From Lathyrus oleraceus (taxonomy: Eukaryota > Streptophyta > Magnoliopsida > Fabales > Fabaceae), in the NCBI RefSeq assembly GCF_024323335.1, contig NC_066583.1, forward strand, positions 367,533,877-367,597,876: a stretch of 64,000 nt of DNA, written 5' to 3'. Positions within the stretch are counted from its first letter, which is position 1. Every line of letters starts with the position of its first letter. Shown here piece by piece: positions 21,018-32,325 of this stretch. The notes under the pieces are model-generated. The model was not told where the DNA came from. It did not search any database and saw only the letters and a list, made by a program, of their open reading frames with translations. Both the position numbers and the translations under genes were made by a program.

Positions 21018-22956
21018 TCTTCCATTACAAAAATCTCTAAACCTACAAGCACTCAATGTAATGCAACAAGTGTCGATTATGGGCATGTAGTGTACGATAG
21101 AAGACTTATGGAAAAACAAATCTATGAATGATATGGTAAATGAAGATCTTGTTTTTTTTATGTGAATTGGTAAATAGAAAAAAAATTCTAATGAAAATTA
21201 AATAAATGTCATTAAAATGAAATTAAAATGGAATAATTTATAAATATGAATGCTTATGAATGAAGATCCTATTTTTTTTTGTGAATTGGTAAAATAAATA
21301 AAAAATCTAATGAAAATTAAATAAATGCCATTAAAATGAAATTAAAAATTGGAATAATTTATGAATGTGAATGCTTATGAATGAAGATCATGTTTTTTTA
21401 TGTGAATTAGTAAATAGAAAAAATTCTAATGAAAATTAAATAAATGCCATTAAAATGAAATTAAAAAAAATATGGAATAATTTATGAATATGAATGCTTA
21501 TGAATGAAGGTCCCTTAGCTTAGGGGTGTGAATGCATGCCTTGAAAAAAATTTGATCTATACTTGTAATTCCTTATGGATTCCTTAATTAAAATGTGACC
21601 CAAACCTAACTCATAATATTGACTTTCCAAACATCCAAATATCAAATTTTAATATAAGTCTAAATTTAGGAAAATGTGAAAGTCACCTATTAAGAGACTT
21701 ATAGTATGTACCAAAATTTATTTATGTAGTATGAGAAATTGTAGCTTCATGATTTTGAATGCAACCTCCACCCCTTTGTAAATTCCAAACTAAATGGTCC
21801 AATTTTTTAAAGACTTTTATCACCCTTTTTTATTAAAACTAAGTTCCAAAAGAAATCGAACCTTTTTATGATATTTCTCAAAAATAAAAAGCATGACTCA
21901 GACTAAAAAACTACATTTATTTAGTCAAAAATCATATTCCAAACAAAAGTCAAACATTAAGACATTACTTGTTAAAACGAATTGTGATGACAAACGATCA
22001 TGGATGGTAAATTAAAATGGCATGAGACTTACAACTAATCAAAATTGAACGGAATGGTGTATGAATGAAAGATGTATCTATGATAAGAATGTATGCACTG
22101 GTCTTAACAAAGCGACACAAGCAAAACCAATTTCTCCTTGATTAATGAATTCTGACCTATGCATGGAAATGGGATCTTAACCCGATGAAATGATCATGGG
22201 ACATATTGCAACTGAAACACTTAATAAATTTATGTCAATGAGTGGATGCAAATTGATAAATACAAATGTTTGAAATATAAATGAATTCCTTTAGGCGGGG
22301 CAAAATTTAGGGTATGACAATATCCCTCATGCATAAGCCCTATTGAAAGCTATCATCCCCCTTTACCTTAGAATTTCAGCAAGCTCTTCTCCAATGGTTT
22401 TCCTCTTCTCTTCTAGCTCTAGGGTTCTCATCTTGCCACTTTCTCAAGTTCTATAAGAATTTGATGAAACATAACTCCCCCTCACCTTTTAGAATATATA
22501 CATAGGATTTTCTTCATAATTCTTTTTATCTACCACGTTATCCCTCAACACTTTTAATTCATACTATCACCCCAAACTCACATTATTATATTTTTCTAAT
22601 TTAATTATTAAACTCATTTTAATAATAAATTTAATTTTCCACATAATCTCTTATTAATAAATAAAACTTAATTCTCCATTTAGGTATTTCTTTTACTACC
22701 CCTAACTTATTCTCATAAATATCCTCATTGCCCCTTATTTCTCTACTAAATCCTATTTTCTCAATTATATAATTAATTAAATCATTTATAATATAAAATC
22801 ACAAATTTATATATTTATTTATTTCTATTAATTTAAAATACTAATATTCTAGTTATTTTCTTATTATTCTACCAAACTCGTATATTCTCACCATATCCTA
22901 CCATTACCATTACACTCCAACAACACATATAATCACCATTTGTAGGAAGTAGAGAT

Positions 22957-23252
22957 TTGAGAAGATATCCCGATTGCAAACGAGATAGAGGAAAGTCAAG
23001 AGAAAGGGAAAAAAAGTGATTATCTTCAAAGTGGACTTTGAAAAAGCATATGACTCGGTAGATTGGAACTACATAAATATTATGATGCAAAAAATGGACT
23101 TTCTTGTAATGTGGAGAAGATGAATTTCAAAATGCTTAAGATCAGCCTCGGTTTTTAGTGTTGGTGAACGGAAGTCCCACTAAAGAGTTTGAGATGGGTT
23201 GTAGGATTAGACAAGGAGACCCGTAGTCGTCATTCCTTTGCTTGATAGCAAC
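22957..23252 (+). pseudogene. LINE RT fragment, copy B
   Basis: Same fragment as at 9764-10053, with KVDFEKAYDSVDWNY readable and small indels elsewhere. RLRQGDP is changed to IRQGDP here, showing independent decay of each copy. Confidence 0.65.
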
Positions 23253-23687
23253 AAACGTTTGTTAGGAAAAAAGAAAAGAAAACATTTAGAAAAAAAAGGA
23301 ACTCAATCACAACACATGAAGACATTTTTGAAACTCCAAAACTTGAGAAAAAACCATGATCTTTGTTAATAAACAACTAGAGAATAATACTATGTGAAAA
23401 TTGTTACAACACATAAAATACTCTCAACTAACTCATGCCCCTAGTACATCCATACCCTTCAAAACCTAGTGCATCTTAGAATGAAGAACTTGAATCTTAA
23501 ATATAGCTTTTGATTTCCTCTTCCTTCACAAGACTAAGCGATGTGGGACTTCAAAGAACTTGTATTCTATATATATCCTTGAACTCTCTTTTCATTCACA
23601 AAATTAAGCGATGTGGGACTTCTTAAACATGTATATTTTCAATCAATCCCCAACAATCTCCACCTTGATTGAAAATAATACATCAAC

Positions 23688-24035
23688 TTTCATTGTCTTC
23701 ACCGATAATCATACTCCACCATAAAGAGTATAGTCACTTAAAGCTACACCACTCCAAGAGTTTTCACATTGTCTTCACCAATAATCATAGTTTTAAAACT
23801 ATCATAGTCTCTCATGAAAAATATATTTCACTTGAAGATAAATCACTTCAACAATTTCACATTGTTATCTCCGACAATCATATATTTTATCATGAAGAAT
23901 AAATTTTACTTGAAGTTAACCCACTCCAAGAATTTCACATTGTTTTCACCGACAATCATAGTTTTAAAAATCTATCATACTCCACCTAAAGAAGAGTATG
24001 CTTCACTTGAAGCTAAACCACTTCAATAATTTTCA
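23688..24035. repeat. Degenerate ~85-100-bp minisatellite, about four copies
   Basis: Units contain TTTCACATTGT-TTCACCGA-AATCATA followed by ACTTGAAG and CACTTCAA. The AT-rich frames across it are repeat translation, not genes. It is preceded by TAAGCGATGTGGGACTTC (twice, about 23535 and 23607) and CCAACAATCTCCACCTTGA, wording familiar from plant copia LTRs, so the segment may be LTR-derived. Confidence 0.6.
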
Positions 24036-24805
24036 TGTGTCGAAAACCAGGTTGAAAAGTTATGGTGCAACTTTCTTGTTGGCAGAAAGCTCTTCAACCA
24101 CCGACATAATCTTACACCTTGTGTAATATTGATTGTATCAACACATCTTTGATTTAAACTTTCCACATGTCAAAACAAATCCTTCCATCAATTTTATCCA
24201 GCCCGGACTACACATCGGAATTTTTTACTTCAACTCAATAACTCTTTCACAACATTACCATTCTTTTCTGATGTGGAAGATCAGGCAAAACTGCAACCAC
24301 AGAGCATACTAAGAACACTTATATCTGAATCAAAACAAAATCCATGATACTAGTTATTGGGAAAAACACAAACAAATCAGATAGGCAAAAAAAGAACACA
24401 GTTACAACATAAGAACATAAACTGGAAACTCCAAAAGTGGAGAAAAAACTATGGTTGTTGTCAATAGACAACCATAGTATAACATTATGTAAAAATTGCT
24501 ACAACATATAAAATACTCTCAACTAACCCAGACCTCCAGTACATTAACACCTTTCAATTGATATAATATTAAGTTGTGGGGGCACAATTGATATTGTGTC
24601 TTCTAGTACCAATTGACCAATTATTAATGTTACCAAAATGTTCATTCTTGTACTTATTAAAAATGGTCAGTCTCTTTTAATAAGGATTGATCTCTTCATA
24701 GTTCACTGATTACTCTATTTGTCTCGACTGACAACAGTTAGAGCACGTAGAAGCTCAAATTGTTCCAACTGACAAGAAATATAGTACATAGGAACTCAAT
24801 TGCTC

Positions 24806-25250
24806 TCAATTGACAACCAACTGAGCATTTAAGGGAATATGAGATATTACACATCCTATCACAGGACTTGCTATAAGATGTCCCGTTTCCGGAAAGCGCA
24901 TCCATTTGTCAAACAGAGTCGGACCACTTAGAAAAGGAACAATTGCATTGAGAATCATATCGTAATTAGCTTTGCTCCCATATAGATTTGTGTATGATTC
25001 CTTATGTGTCGTCGTCTCTTGTATAAAATGACAGCGAAAAAATTGGTGGTCCTCATCTCCTTTACCAAGTAAAACCAATCAACTCGAAAACCACAATTGT
25101 CGTCTCCTTCAACATCTACAAATCGTTCGATGTATTTGTGCATAAAAAACAACATTTCTTCAATATGTTTGTTTTTTGGTAACGGAAGTAAAGGAGATGT
25201 TTTGCTAATGTGAGCACCCTTGAAACTCGTGCACATCTGATCCAACTTTC
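24806..25250 (-). pseudogene. OTU-like cysteine protease fragment from a MULE-type element
   Basis: Minus-strand text reads FKGAHISKTSPLLPLPK, DVEGDDNCGFR, a frameshift, LLGKGDEDHQFFR, THKESYTNLYG, then DKWMRFPETGHLIAS. GDGNCGFR is the catalytic Cys block of OTU proteases; legume MULE/FAR1-related transposons carry this domain behind the transposase. Frameshifts and stops separate the pieces. The His block is recognisable only loosely. It is related to the fragment at 28150-28770. Confidence 0.55.
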
Positions 25251-25793
25251 CAAGAGATAGACCATTTTTATTATTTTGGTATAAACTCGGCTACCACTGA
25301 TATTTGTTAACAAACTGCTCCTCGACCTTTTTAATTTGACTCTTCGTATTGGTGTTTGTTTCCTGTAAATATGTTAAGCTGCTGATCTGCTATCACGGTC
25401 TATACAGGACAAATTTCTGCTAAAAATATCAGAAGGAGGAGCGAAGATCCCCATACTTGGAAATGTCTTTGTATAATATTATTTTGTAAAAAAAATGTAC
25501 ATAAAAACTATTTTTTTTTAAACTAAAAAAAACTAAAATAAAAATAATCTGATTATAAATGTTACAAAATATCCAAATGAATTCAAATGAAATGAGTAAA
25601 TTGTAAAGCCAAGTTAAAATTGTGAAACAAATTGTAAAACAAAATGTAAAATAAATTGTAAAAATAAATTGTAGAACAAAAAAGATTATCATTATCAAAT
25701 GTTTTTTTAAATTCATATCATAATTTGTGAAACAAAAATTAATTTGTCAATATTTAGTTAAACATAACATGATATAACTCTAAATAATTAAAG

Positions 25794-28122
25794 GTATATC
25801 TTCCATTACAAAAATCTCTAAACCTACAAGCGCTCAATGTAATGCAACAAGTGTCGATTATGGGCATGTAGTGTACGATAGAAAACTTATGGAAAATCAA
25901 ATCTATGAATGATATGGTAAATGAAGATCTTATTTTTTTTATGTGGATTGGTAAATAGAAAAAAAATTCTAATGAAAATTAAATAAATATCATTAAAATG
26001 AAATTAAAATGGAATAATTTATAAATATGAATGCTTATGAATGAAGATCCTATTTTTTATGTGAATTGGTAAAATAAATGAAAAATGTAATGAAAATTAA
26101 ATAAATGTCATTAAAATGAAATTAAAATGGAATAATTTATGAATTGAATGCTTATGAATGAAGATCCTATTTTTTATGTGAATTGGTAAAATAAATAAAA
26201 AATATAATGAAAGTTAAATAAATGCCATTAAAATGAAATTAAAATTTGGAATAATTTATGAATGTGAATGCTTATGAATGAAGATCATGTTTTTTTATGT
26301 GAATTAGTAAATAGAAAAAATTCTAATGAAAATTAAACAAATGCCATTAAAATGAAATTAAAAAAATATGGAATAATTTATGAATATGAATGCTTATGAA
26401 TGAAGGTCCCTTAGCTTAAGGGTGTGAAGCCTTGAAAAAAAATTGGTCTATACTTGTAATTCCTTATGGATTCCTTAATTAAAATGTGACCCAAACCCAA
26501 CTCATAATATTGACTTTCCAAACATCCAAATATCAAATTTTAACATAAGTCTAAATTTAGGAAAATGTGAAAGTCACCTATTAAGAGACTTATAATATGT
26601 ACCAAAATTTATTTATGTAGTATGAGAAATTGTAGCTTCATGATTTTGAATGCAACCTCCACCCCTTTGTAAATTCAAAACTAAATGGTCCAATTTTTTA
26701 AAGACTTTTATCACCCTTTTTTATTAAAAACTAAGTTCCAAAAGAAATCGAACCTTTTTATGATATTTCTCAAAAATAAAAAACATGACTCAGACTAAAA
26801 AACTACATTTATTTAGTCAAAATTCATATTCCAAACAAAAGTCAAACATTAAGACATTACTTGTTAAAACAAATTGTGATGACAAACGATCATGGATGGT
26901 AAATTAAAATGGCATGAGACTTACAACTAATCAAAATTGAATGGAATGGTGTATGAATGAAAGATGTATGTATGATAAGAATGTATGCACTGGTTTTAAC
27001 AAAGCGACACAAGCAAAACCAATTTCTCCTTGATTAATGAATTCTGACCTATGCATGGAAATGGGATCTTAACCCGATGAAATGATCATGGGACATATAT
27101 TACAACTGAAACACTTAATAAATTTATGTCAATGAGTGGATGCAAATTGATAAATACAAATGCTTGAAATATAAATGAATTCCATTAGGCGGGGCAAAAA
27201 TTAGGGTATGACAATATGCCTCATGCATAAGCCCTATTGAAAGCTATCATCCCCCTTTACCTTAGAATTTCAGCAAGAAAGCTCTTCTCCAATGGTTTTC
27301 CTCTTCTCTTCTAGCTCTAGGATTCTCATCTTGCCACTTTCTCAAGTTCTATAAGAATTTGATGAAACATAACTCCCCCTCACCTTTTAGAATATATACA
27401 TAGGATTTTCTGCATAATTCTTTTTATCTACCACGTTATCCCTCAACACTTTTAATTCATACTATCACCCCAAACTCACATTATTATATTTTTCTAATTT
27501 AATTATTAAACTCATTTTAATAATAAATTTAATTTTCCACACAATCTCTTATTAATAAATAAAACTTAATTCTCCATTTAGGTATTTCTTTTACTACCCC
27601 CAACTTATTCTCATAAATATCCTCATTGCCCCTTATTTCTCTACTAAATCCTATTTTCTCAATTATATAATTAATTAAATCATTTATAATATAAAATCTT
27701 AAATTTATATATTTATTTATTTCTATTAATTTAAAATACTAATATTCTAGTTATTTTCTGATTATTCTACCAAACTCCTATATTCTCACCATATCCTACC
27801 ATTACCATTACACTCCAACAACACATATAATCACCATTTGTAGGAAGTAGAGATTTTAGAAGATATCCCGATTGCAAACGAGATAGAGGAAAGTCAAGAG
27901 AAAGGGAAAAAAGTGATTATCTTCAAAGTGGACTTTTAAAAAGCATATGACTCGGTAGATTGGAACTACATAAATATTATGATGCAAAAAATGGGCTTTC
28001 TTGTAATGTGGAGAAGATGAATTTCAAAATGCTTAAGATCAACCTCTGTTTTTAGTGTTGGTGAACGGAAGTCCCACTAAAGAGTTTGAGATGGGTTGCG
28101 GGATTAGACAAGGAGACCCGTA
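25794..28122. repeat. Composite repeat copy C
   Basis: Contains the undisrupted junction GGTATATCTTCCATTAC (an empty site for the Tat insertion), four subrepeats (25917-26405), the LTR-like segment ending at 27213 and the LINE fragment. It breaks off at GGAGACCCGTATCC, where sequence jumps into the OTU fragment, so about 0.9 kb or more present in copy B is deleted. Confidence 0.8.
27857..28120 (+). pseudogene. LINE RT fragment, copy C
   Basis: Third copy of the same RT fragment, with IPIANEIEESQEKGKK and VIIFKVDF readable. AFEKAYDS is damaged here (TTTTAAAAAG). Truncated right after RQGDP. Confidence 0.65.
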
Positions 28123-28149
28123 TCCTAATTTGCTTTGTTGCCATATAGA

Positions 28150-28770
28150 TTTGTGTATGATTCCTTATGCGTCGTCATCTCTTGTATAAAATGACAGCGG
28201 AAAAATTGGTGGTCCTTATCTCCTTTACCAAGTAAAACCAATCAAATTGAAAACCACAATTGTCGTCTCCTTCAACATCAACAATCCGTTCGATGTATTT
28301 GTGCATAAAAAACAACATCTCTTCAATATGTTTGTTTTTTGGTAACAAAAGTAAAGGAGATATTTTGTTAATGTGAGCACCCTTGAAAATACTTTTTTGG
28401 GATTTTGTAGTGGGAGAATCCGTAAAATGTGAGTCAACATGTTCAAAGTATGAAGGAGACCTTCTAGTGGTGTCGTCATTTTGAGTTGATTTTACCTTTT
28501 TTGGGGCACCATTGGTTTTAACCGGTTCCAAAGGTGGTTACAAATCCGTTGTTTCTAGATATGCAATCTTCCTAAGTTGATCTTTGATGTGCAATTTCAT
28601 GATGTCATTAGCTTTCATGAATCTCTCTTGGATCGCTTTCCACTGGGTCATGATAGATATGTCTGATTTATCATCCTCCCTCACACCATCATCATCAAAA
28701 TAGAGCCTTGTCCAGTGAGTGCAAACTTCGTCCGTACATATTAGTTTTTCAAGCTCCAGCTTCTTTGAAA
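28150..28770 (-). pseudogene. MULE-type transposase C-terminus with OTU domain fragment
   Basis: Minus strand from about 28770: CTDEVCTHWTRLYFDDDG, an AIQERF block, KDQLRKIAYLETTDL, one stop at about 28538, then EPVKTNGAPKKVK, RSPSYFEHVDSHF, KGAHINKISP and VEGDDNCGF. This order (post-SWIM C-terminal region of a transposase followed by an OTU domain) is familiar from legume MULE/FAR1-related elements. The transposase core and SWIM finger are absent; the OTU part stops shortly after the Cys block. It lies directly against repeat copy C. Confidence 0.6.
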
Positions 28771-28774
28771 TCAA

Positions 28775-28946
28775 ACAAATATAAGAAGAAGAAGATAAGA
28801 AGAGAAGAAGATAAGAAGATAAGAAGATAACAACGGGAAAGATAAGAAGAAGAAAAACCAGTAATATAGGAGAGAAGAAAAGAGGAAAGAAAAGAAGAGA
28901 AGAGAAATGAGAAAGAAGAGAAGGAAAGGAAGAAGAAGAAGGAATC
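28775..28946 (+). repeat. Purine-rich AAGAAG tract
   Basis: About 170 bp almost wholly A and G on the plus strand, dominated by AGAAG and AGATAAG. The minus-strand frame across it (Ser/Phe/Leu-rich) is a translation of the tract. Confidence 0.85.
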
Positions 28947-29450
28947 ATATGGGATCTCCATCATCACCACCATCTTTTCGTCCCATCATCATCATTATCT
29001 CCAATTCTCAACATCATCGTTATCTTCACCAAGAAAGGTGAGTTCCTAGATAATGTTAGCAATTGGGGAGATTTTCATGGGAATGGGGTTAGGATTTATG
29101 TGTGTTTGCTAAATTATGAAGTTATTTCTAATACTTGATGAAATGTTTGTTTTTTATGCTTCTATAATGTATCCCATGATCTTTATATGTTATTTGGTGT
29201 TTTTCTCCATCCAAATACGCCCTGGTAGTTTTCTGATACTGTCATGTTCGCTACCAGTTCTCTACAACTCACTAAGCGAAGTCATGGGAATTCTACTACA
29301 GGCTTGGTTTGTTAGGAGTTTGCTCAGCAAAGTCTGTTCTCTACCAGTTTGCTAGAGCTTGCTAAGCGAATTTGACAACATTGAGAAAAATGCTTGATTC
29401 TTATTTTCCCCATAACTTGAGCATCGCGTCAAAAATGAGGTATTAACACG
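28947..29450. other. Gene-free stretch
   Basis: Starts with CATCATCACCACCATC-rich text and AAAGGTGAGT at about 29034. I see no convincing gene. GCTAAGCGAA occurs several times (about 29270 and 29360), a phrase I associate loosely with legume gypsy LTRs. Confidence 0.4.
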
Positions 29451-29514
29451 GTTAAATGTCATATTGTTGCAATTTAGTGTTACCAAATATATATTTTGTA
29501 GTAGTGCACCTCTC

Positions 29515-29795
29515 GCTCGAGGGGCTTAGAGTCCCTTCAAACAAGCTCAATTTAAAGTATCGTCTGAGGTACTCGATTGAAGTCTGGCCCAAGAGACTTA
29601 ACATAAAAGTCTTTCCTGAGGATTTCGGCCGAAGTCTTACCTGAGAGACTCAACGCCTTAACTGGAGGATTTACAATTTCGTGAGATGGACTTAAATTAA
29701 AGTCTCTCCAGAGGGACTCGACTTAAAGTCTCACTAGAGGAACTCAACTTAAAGTCTTTCTTGAGGGAGTCAACTTAGAAGTTCTCCTAAGAATA
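29515..29795. repeat. Degenerate ~33-bp minisatellite
   Basis: Repeated theme GAGGGACTCGACTTAAAGTCTC with many substitutions, about eight units, best seen at 29710-29790. No gene overlaps it. Confidence 0.65.
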
Positions 29796-30650
29796 AGCTA
29801 ACCTAACATTTGCATAAATTAAATCACTTCACCTTTGTCAAGCCCTTGTGATTGAGGGATTGTGTAATCATATAATTTTATCGCCCCCCCTAAGAGTGGC
29901 GAGCTACTTTACAAAGCTAGAGGTCACCCGAATGGGCCATATGGTTTCTTGAAATAAGCCATGAGACCGTATAGATTTGAGTAACAAGCCACCCGACTGG
30001 GCCCCATTATCCACTAATCTAGTAAGCATGGTTTGTAATATGGGCCCACAATGACTAACTGAAGAGAGTCAGTCAAAGAGAGGAAACAACTTTCCCTATG
30101 ATCTAATGAGGAATAAATCATTATTACTCATGATCTAATAGTGGAGCGAAAGTAACTTCCCTCGACCAGGCCCATAGGCCTTTATAAATACCCCAACCTT
30201 ATGATTAAGGAGACAACTCATGAAATACACAAAATACCTAGAGAATATAAAACGTCTTACCTCACGTGAGCTTGCTCTATCCATAGCTAAAAACACCGCC
30301 AATCAGGGTTTCCCACCACCGTGAGCAAGCTCTAACCCATATAAATTTATTAAGGCCTCAACCACCACTATTAGCATAGGGATACCACACATTCTATACT
30401 TTTTGACCAGTCATAAATAATTAATTTTCTACTAGAAATGCCTATCTTTCTTCATATTCATCTATTTTTGTTAGTGGCGTCCACTCGAATATCATTTGGA
30501 AGTAGAAAACCCCCCATTGGATCTAGACGTTCACTTGACTTATGTTACATGCAAGACTTTTCGAAAACCATTGACGCCACATGTGGAACACAATACTCCT
30601 TAATGTGCGCAACTGCGTGCGTACACTAAATAGACCTATATTCATGTGAT
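29796..30650 (+). repeat. Possible LTR fragment with TATA box
   Basis: TATAAATACCCC at 30183 followed by a transcript-like region with AACTCATGAAATAC and CTCACGTGAGCTTGCTC/CGTGAGCAAGCTC inverted words. Together with the upstream minisatellite it looks like an LTR (U3 subrepeats, TATA, R). Ends, PBS and partner were not found. Confidence 0.3.
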
Positions 30651-31380
30651 GCGAGATTACGCTTATGCAACATATACGCGGGTTTGACTAGTTCCTTCTA
30701 ATAGGTTGAATCAGTTTTACTTTTTTCTTTCAAAGATTGCGTCTCTTACGATATAGGAGAAAATATTATTGATTTTCAAATAGTGCATTTAAGGTCCATC
30801 TGTATGATATATTGTTGATACTCATGGAAGTGGAAAAGCAAAATGATTTTTGAAGAAGGATATTAACGTTTTGACAATCCAACATAAAAAATCTTGCATT
30901 TGGTGAAAGAGATCGAGATTGACAAATATGTGCAAAAAATGTTGGATTGTTGAGATTAGAGATTAGACATATTTGTTAGTATCTTCCAGATAACAATTGT
31001 ATTAAACTTAATTATGATAGTACTTACAACAGTTATACTTTCATTGCTGGATGCAAAGACTTATTAAAAAAATCTTTTAAAAATTAAGTGAGTGAGTATG
31101 CACTAAGATTTGTCTGGGTGATGCTCTCACCGCTGAGGTGTGAGCAATGTTGCATCAGAAGGAGTTAGCTTGATAAAAAATGACTCTAAAATCTTGGTAA
31201 ATATGGGCACTCAAGATATTTTGGATGATAACAATTTTCCAACCTTAGTCCGTAAAATAAAAAAATATCACAAAAGGATTGATACATCGAGTTCAACCAT
31301 ACGTGCTATAAAAAAATCAAATTTGTAGATTAACCAACCAATTATATTTTTATTTTGAACAACAATGAACTCTTAATTAT
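30651..31380. other. Gene-free AT-rich stretch
   Basis: No homology recognised. A 62-codon frame at 31140-31328 has no features I can name and is probably chance. Confidence 0.4.
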
Positions 31381-31389
31381 TCTTAACTC

Positions 31390-31640
31390 TCCCGATGAAA
31401 GAATTAAATATTTTTTAATTAATGATAATATTATGGTCAAATTCCCTAAACTTGGTAGTCTTTTTTTAGACCCTAATTTATATTAAAAATATAATAGTCA
31501 TTTATATTAAATATACTCATTTACTAATGAAAGAAATGTGAATTTGGTTATCAACATGTCTTTTTAGATAAAAAACAATAATAAATGATATATTTCAATT
31601 CTATTTTATACAAACTATATTTGAATTTTTTACCAAAATA
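31390..31640. repeat. Left half of direct-repeat copy 1 (upstream-region repeat)
   Basis: AGACCCTAATTTATATTAAAAATATAATAGTCAT-type text matches 45780-45930 and 46360-46500. It stops at the left end of the Mutator-like element; the remainder continues at 42905, showing that the element inserted into this repeat. Confidence 0.65.
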
Positions 31641-31654
31641 ACCAAAATTTTCAA

Positions 31655-31868
31655 GGAAATTCTCAAAATAACTATGTTTTCAAAAAAAAATCCCAAAGTA
31701 CCCCACTTTTAGGAGGAGGCGTCAATCCAATTGGCGACTCCTCTTAAAAATAGAGTGCAGGCGCCAATTGGATTGACTAGGGTACATGGTGCAGTCAATC
31801 CAATTGGCGCCCATGTGTATTTTTCCAAAGGAGGCGCTAATTGGATTGACACCTCCGTGTATTTTGCA
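31655..31868 (+). repeat. MULE left terminal inverted repeat
   Basis: Matches the reverse complement of 42671-42888 with scattered differences. Contains three copies of GGCGCCAATTGGATTGA-type words. Confidence 0.75.
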
Positions 31869-31879
31869 ATTTTTTTTGT

Positions 31880-31887
31880 TATAAATA
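31880..31887 (+). promoter_or_regulatory. TATA box at the MULE left end
   Basis: GTTATAAATAGAAG, 12 bp inside the inverted repeat and 52 bp upstream of the ATG at 31939. Confidence 0.5.
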
Positions 31888-31938
31888 GAAGTGTTGTGTG
31901 AATCATTTTTCCACATCTCATTTCATCATTTGGCAATC

Positions 31939-32207
31939 ATGTTTGGTGTTCGTCGTCGCTATGAAAAGGTGATTTATACGAGAGACAAACCTCAGATGTT
32001 GATGCTTTTCTGGAATATCACTATTTTCGATCAACTAAAAGGGGAGCTGGTTCGTTGGTTAGATGGGAAAATACCAAAAGGGGAACAATTAGACGTATTG
32101 AGAGACTCGATAATATATTTGGTTGGGTGCGGATGAAAACTGATAAGGATGCTAGGGAAAGGATGTTCGGACGAGATGACATCACTTTGATTGTTGTAAT
32201 CAGTTAG
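31939..32207 (+). pseudogene. Small MULE-associated ORF, frameshifted
   Basis: Starts MFGVRRRYEKVIYTRD, has WNITIFDQL and RWLDGKIPKGEQ, then the frame shifts after about 62 codons near 32125 and continues in another frame as MKTDKDARERMFG with DDITLIVVIS before a stop at 32205. I recall a small ORF of this kind at the end of some legume MULEs, but know no function. It is transcribed toward the convergent transposase gene, whose stop at 32326 is 119 bp away. Confidence 0.5.
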
Positions 32208-32325
32208 AAATATTCTATTTTCAGTTTGCTTATGTTGTAGTGATGTTTGTTGTGAACCTCGTTGTAACAAAAATTTAATGATATATAAAAATTGAAGGTT
32301 ACAAAAATATAATGTTACAAAAAGA

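Larger units (their letters stand above)
21018..25790. repeat. Composite repeat copy B (long form)
   Basis: Starts with the right half of the retrotransposon target (TCTTCCATTAC) and matches copies A and C through the subrepeats (21133-21510), LTR-like segment (to 22319) and LINE fragment. From about 23463 to 25488 it carries some 2 kb of other DNA in place of about 100 bp in copy A, then returns to the shared AT-rich tail at ATGTACATAAAAAC. The extra DNA holds a minisatellite, a second version of the ACTCCAAAAGTGGAG segment (24410-24560) and an OTU-protease fragment. Confidence 0.8.

Noticed and set aside
28749..28973. Ser/Phe/Leu-rich minus-strand ORF resembling a membrane protein
   Set aside because: It is the complement of a purine-rich low-complexity tract.
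30438..30629. 63-codon plus-strand ORF near the LTR-like region
   Set aside because: No homology recognised; length is expected by chance in this DNA.
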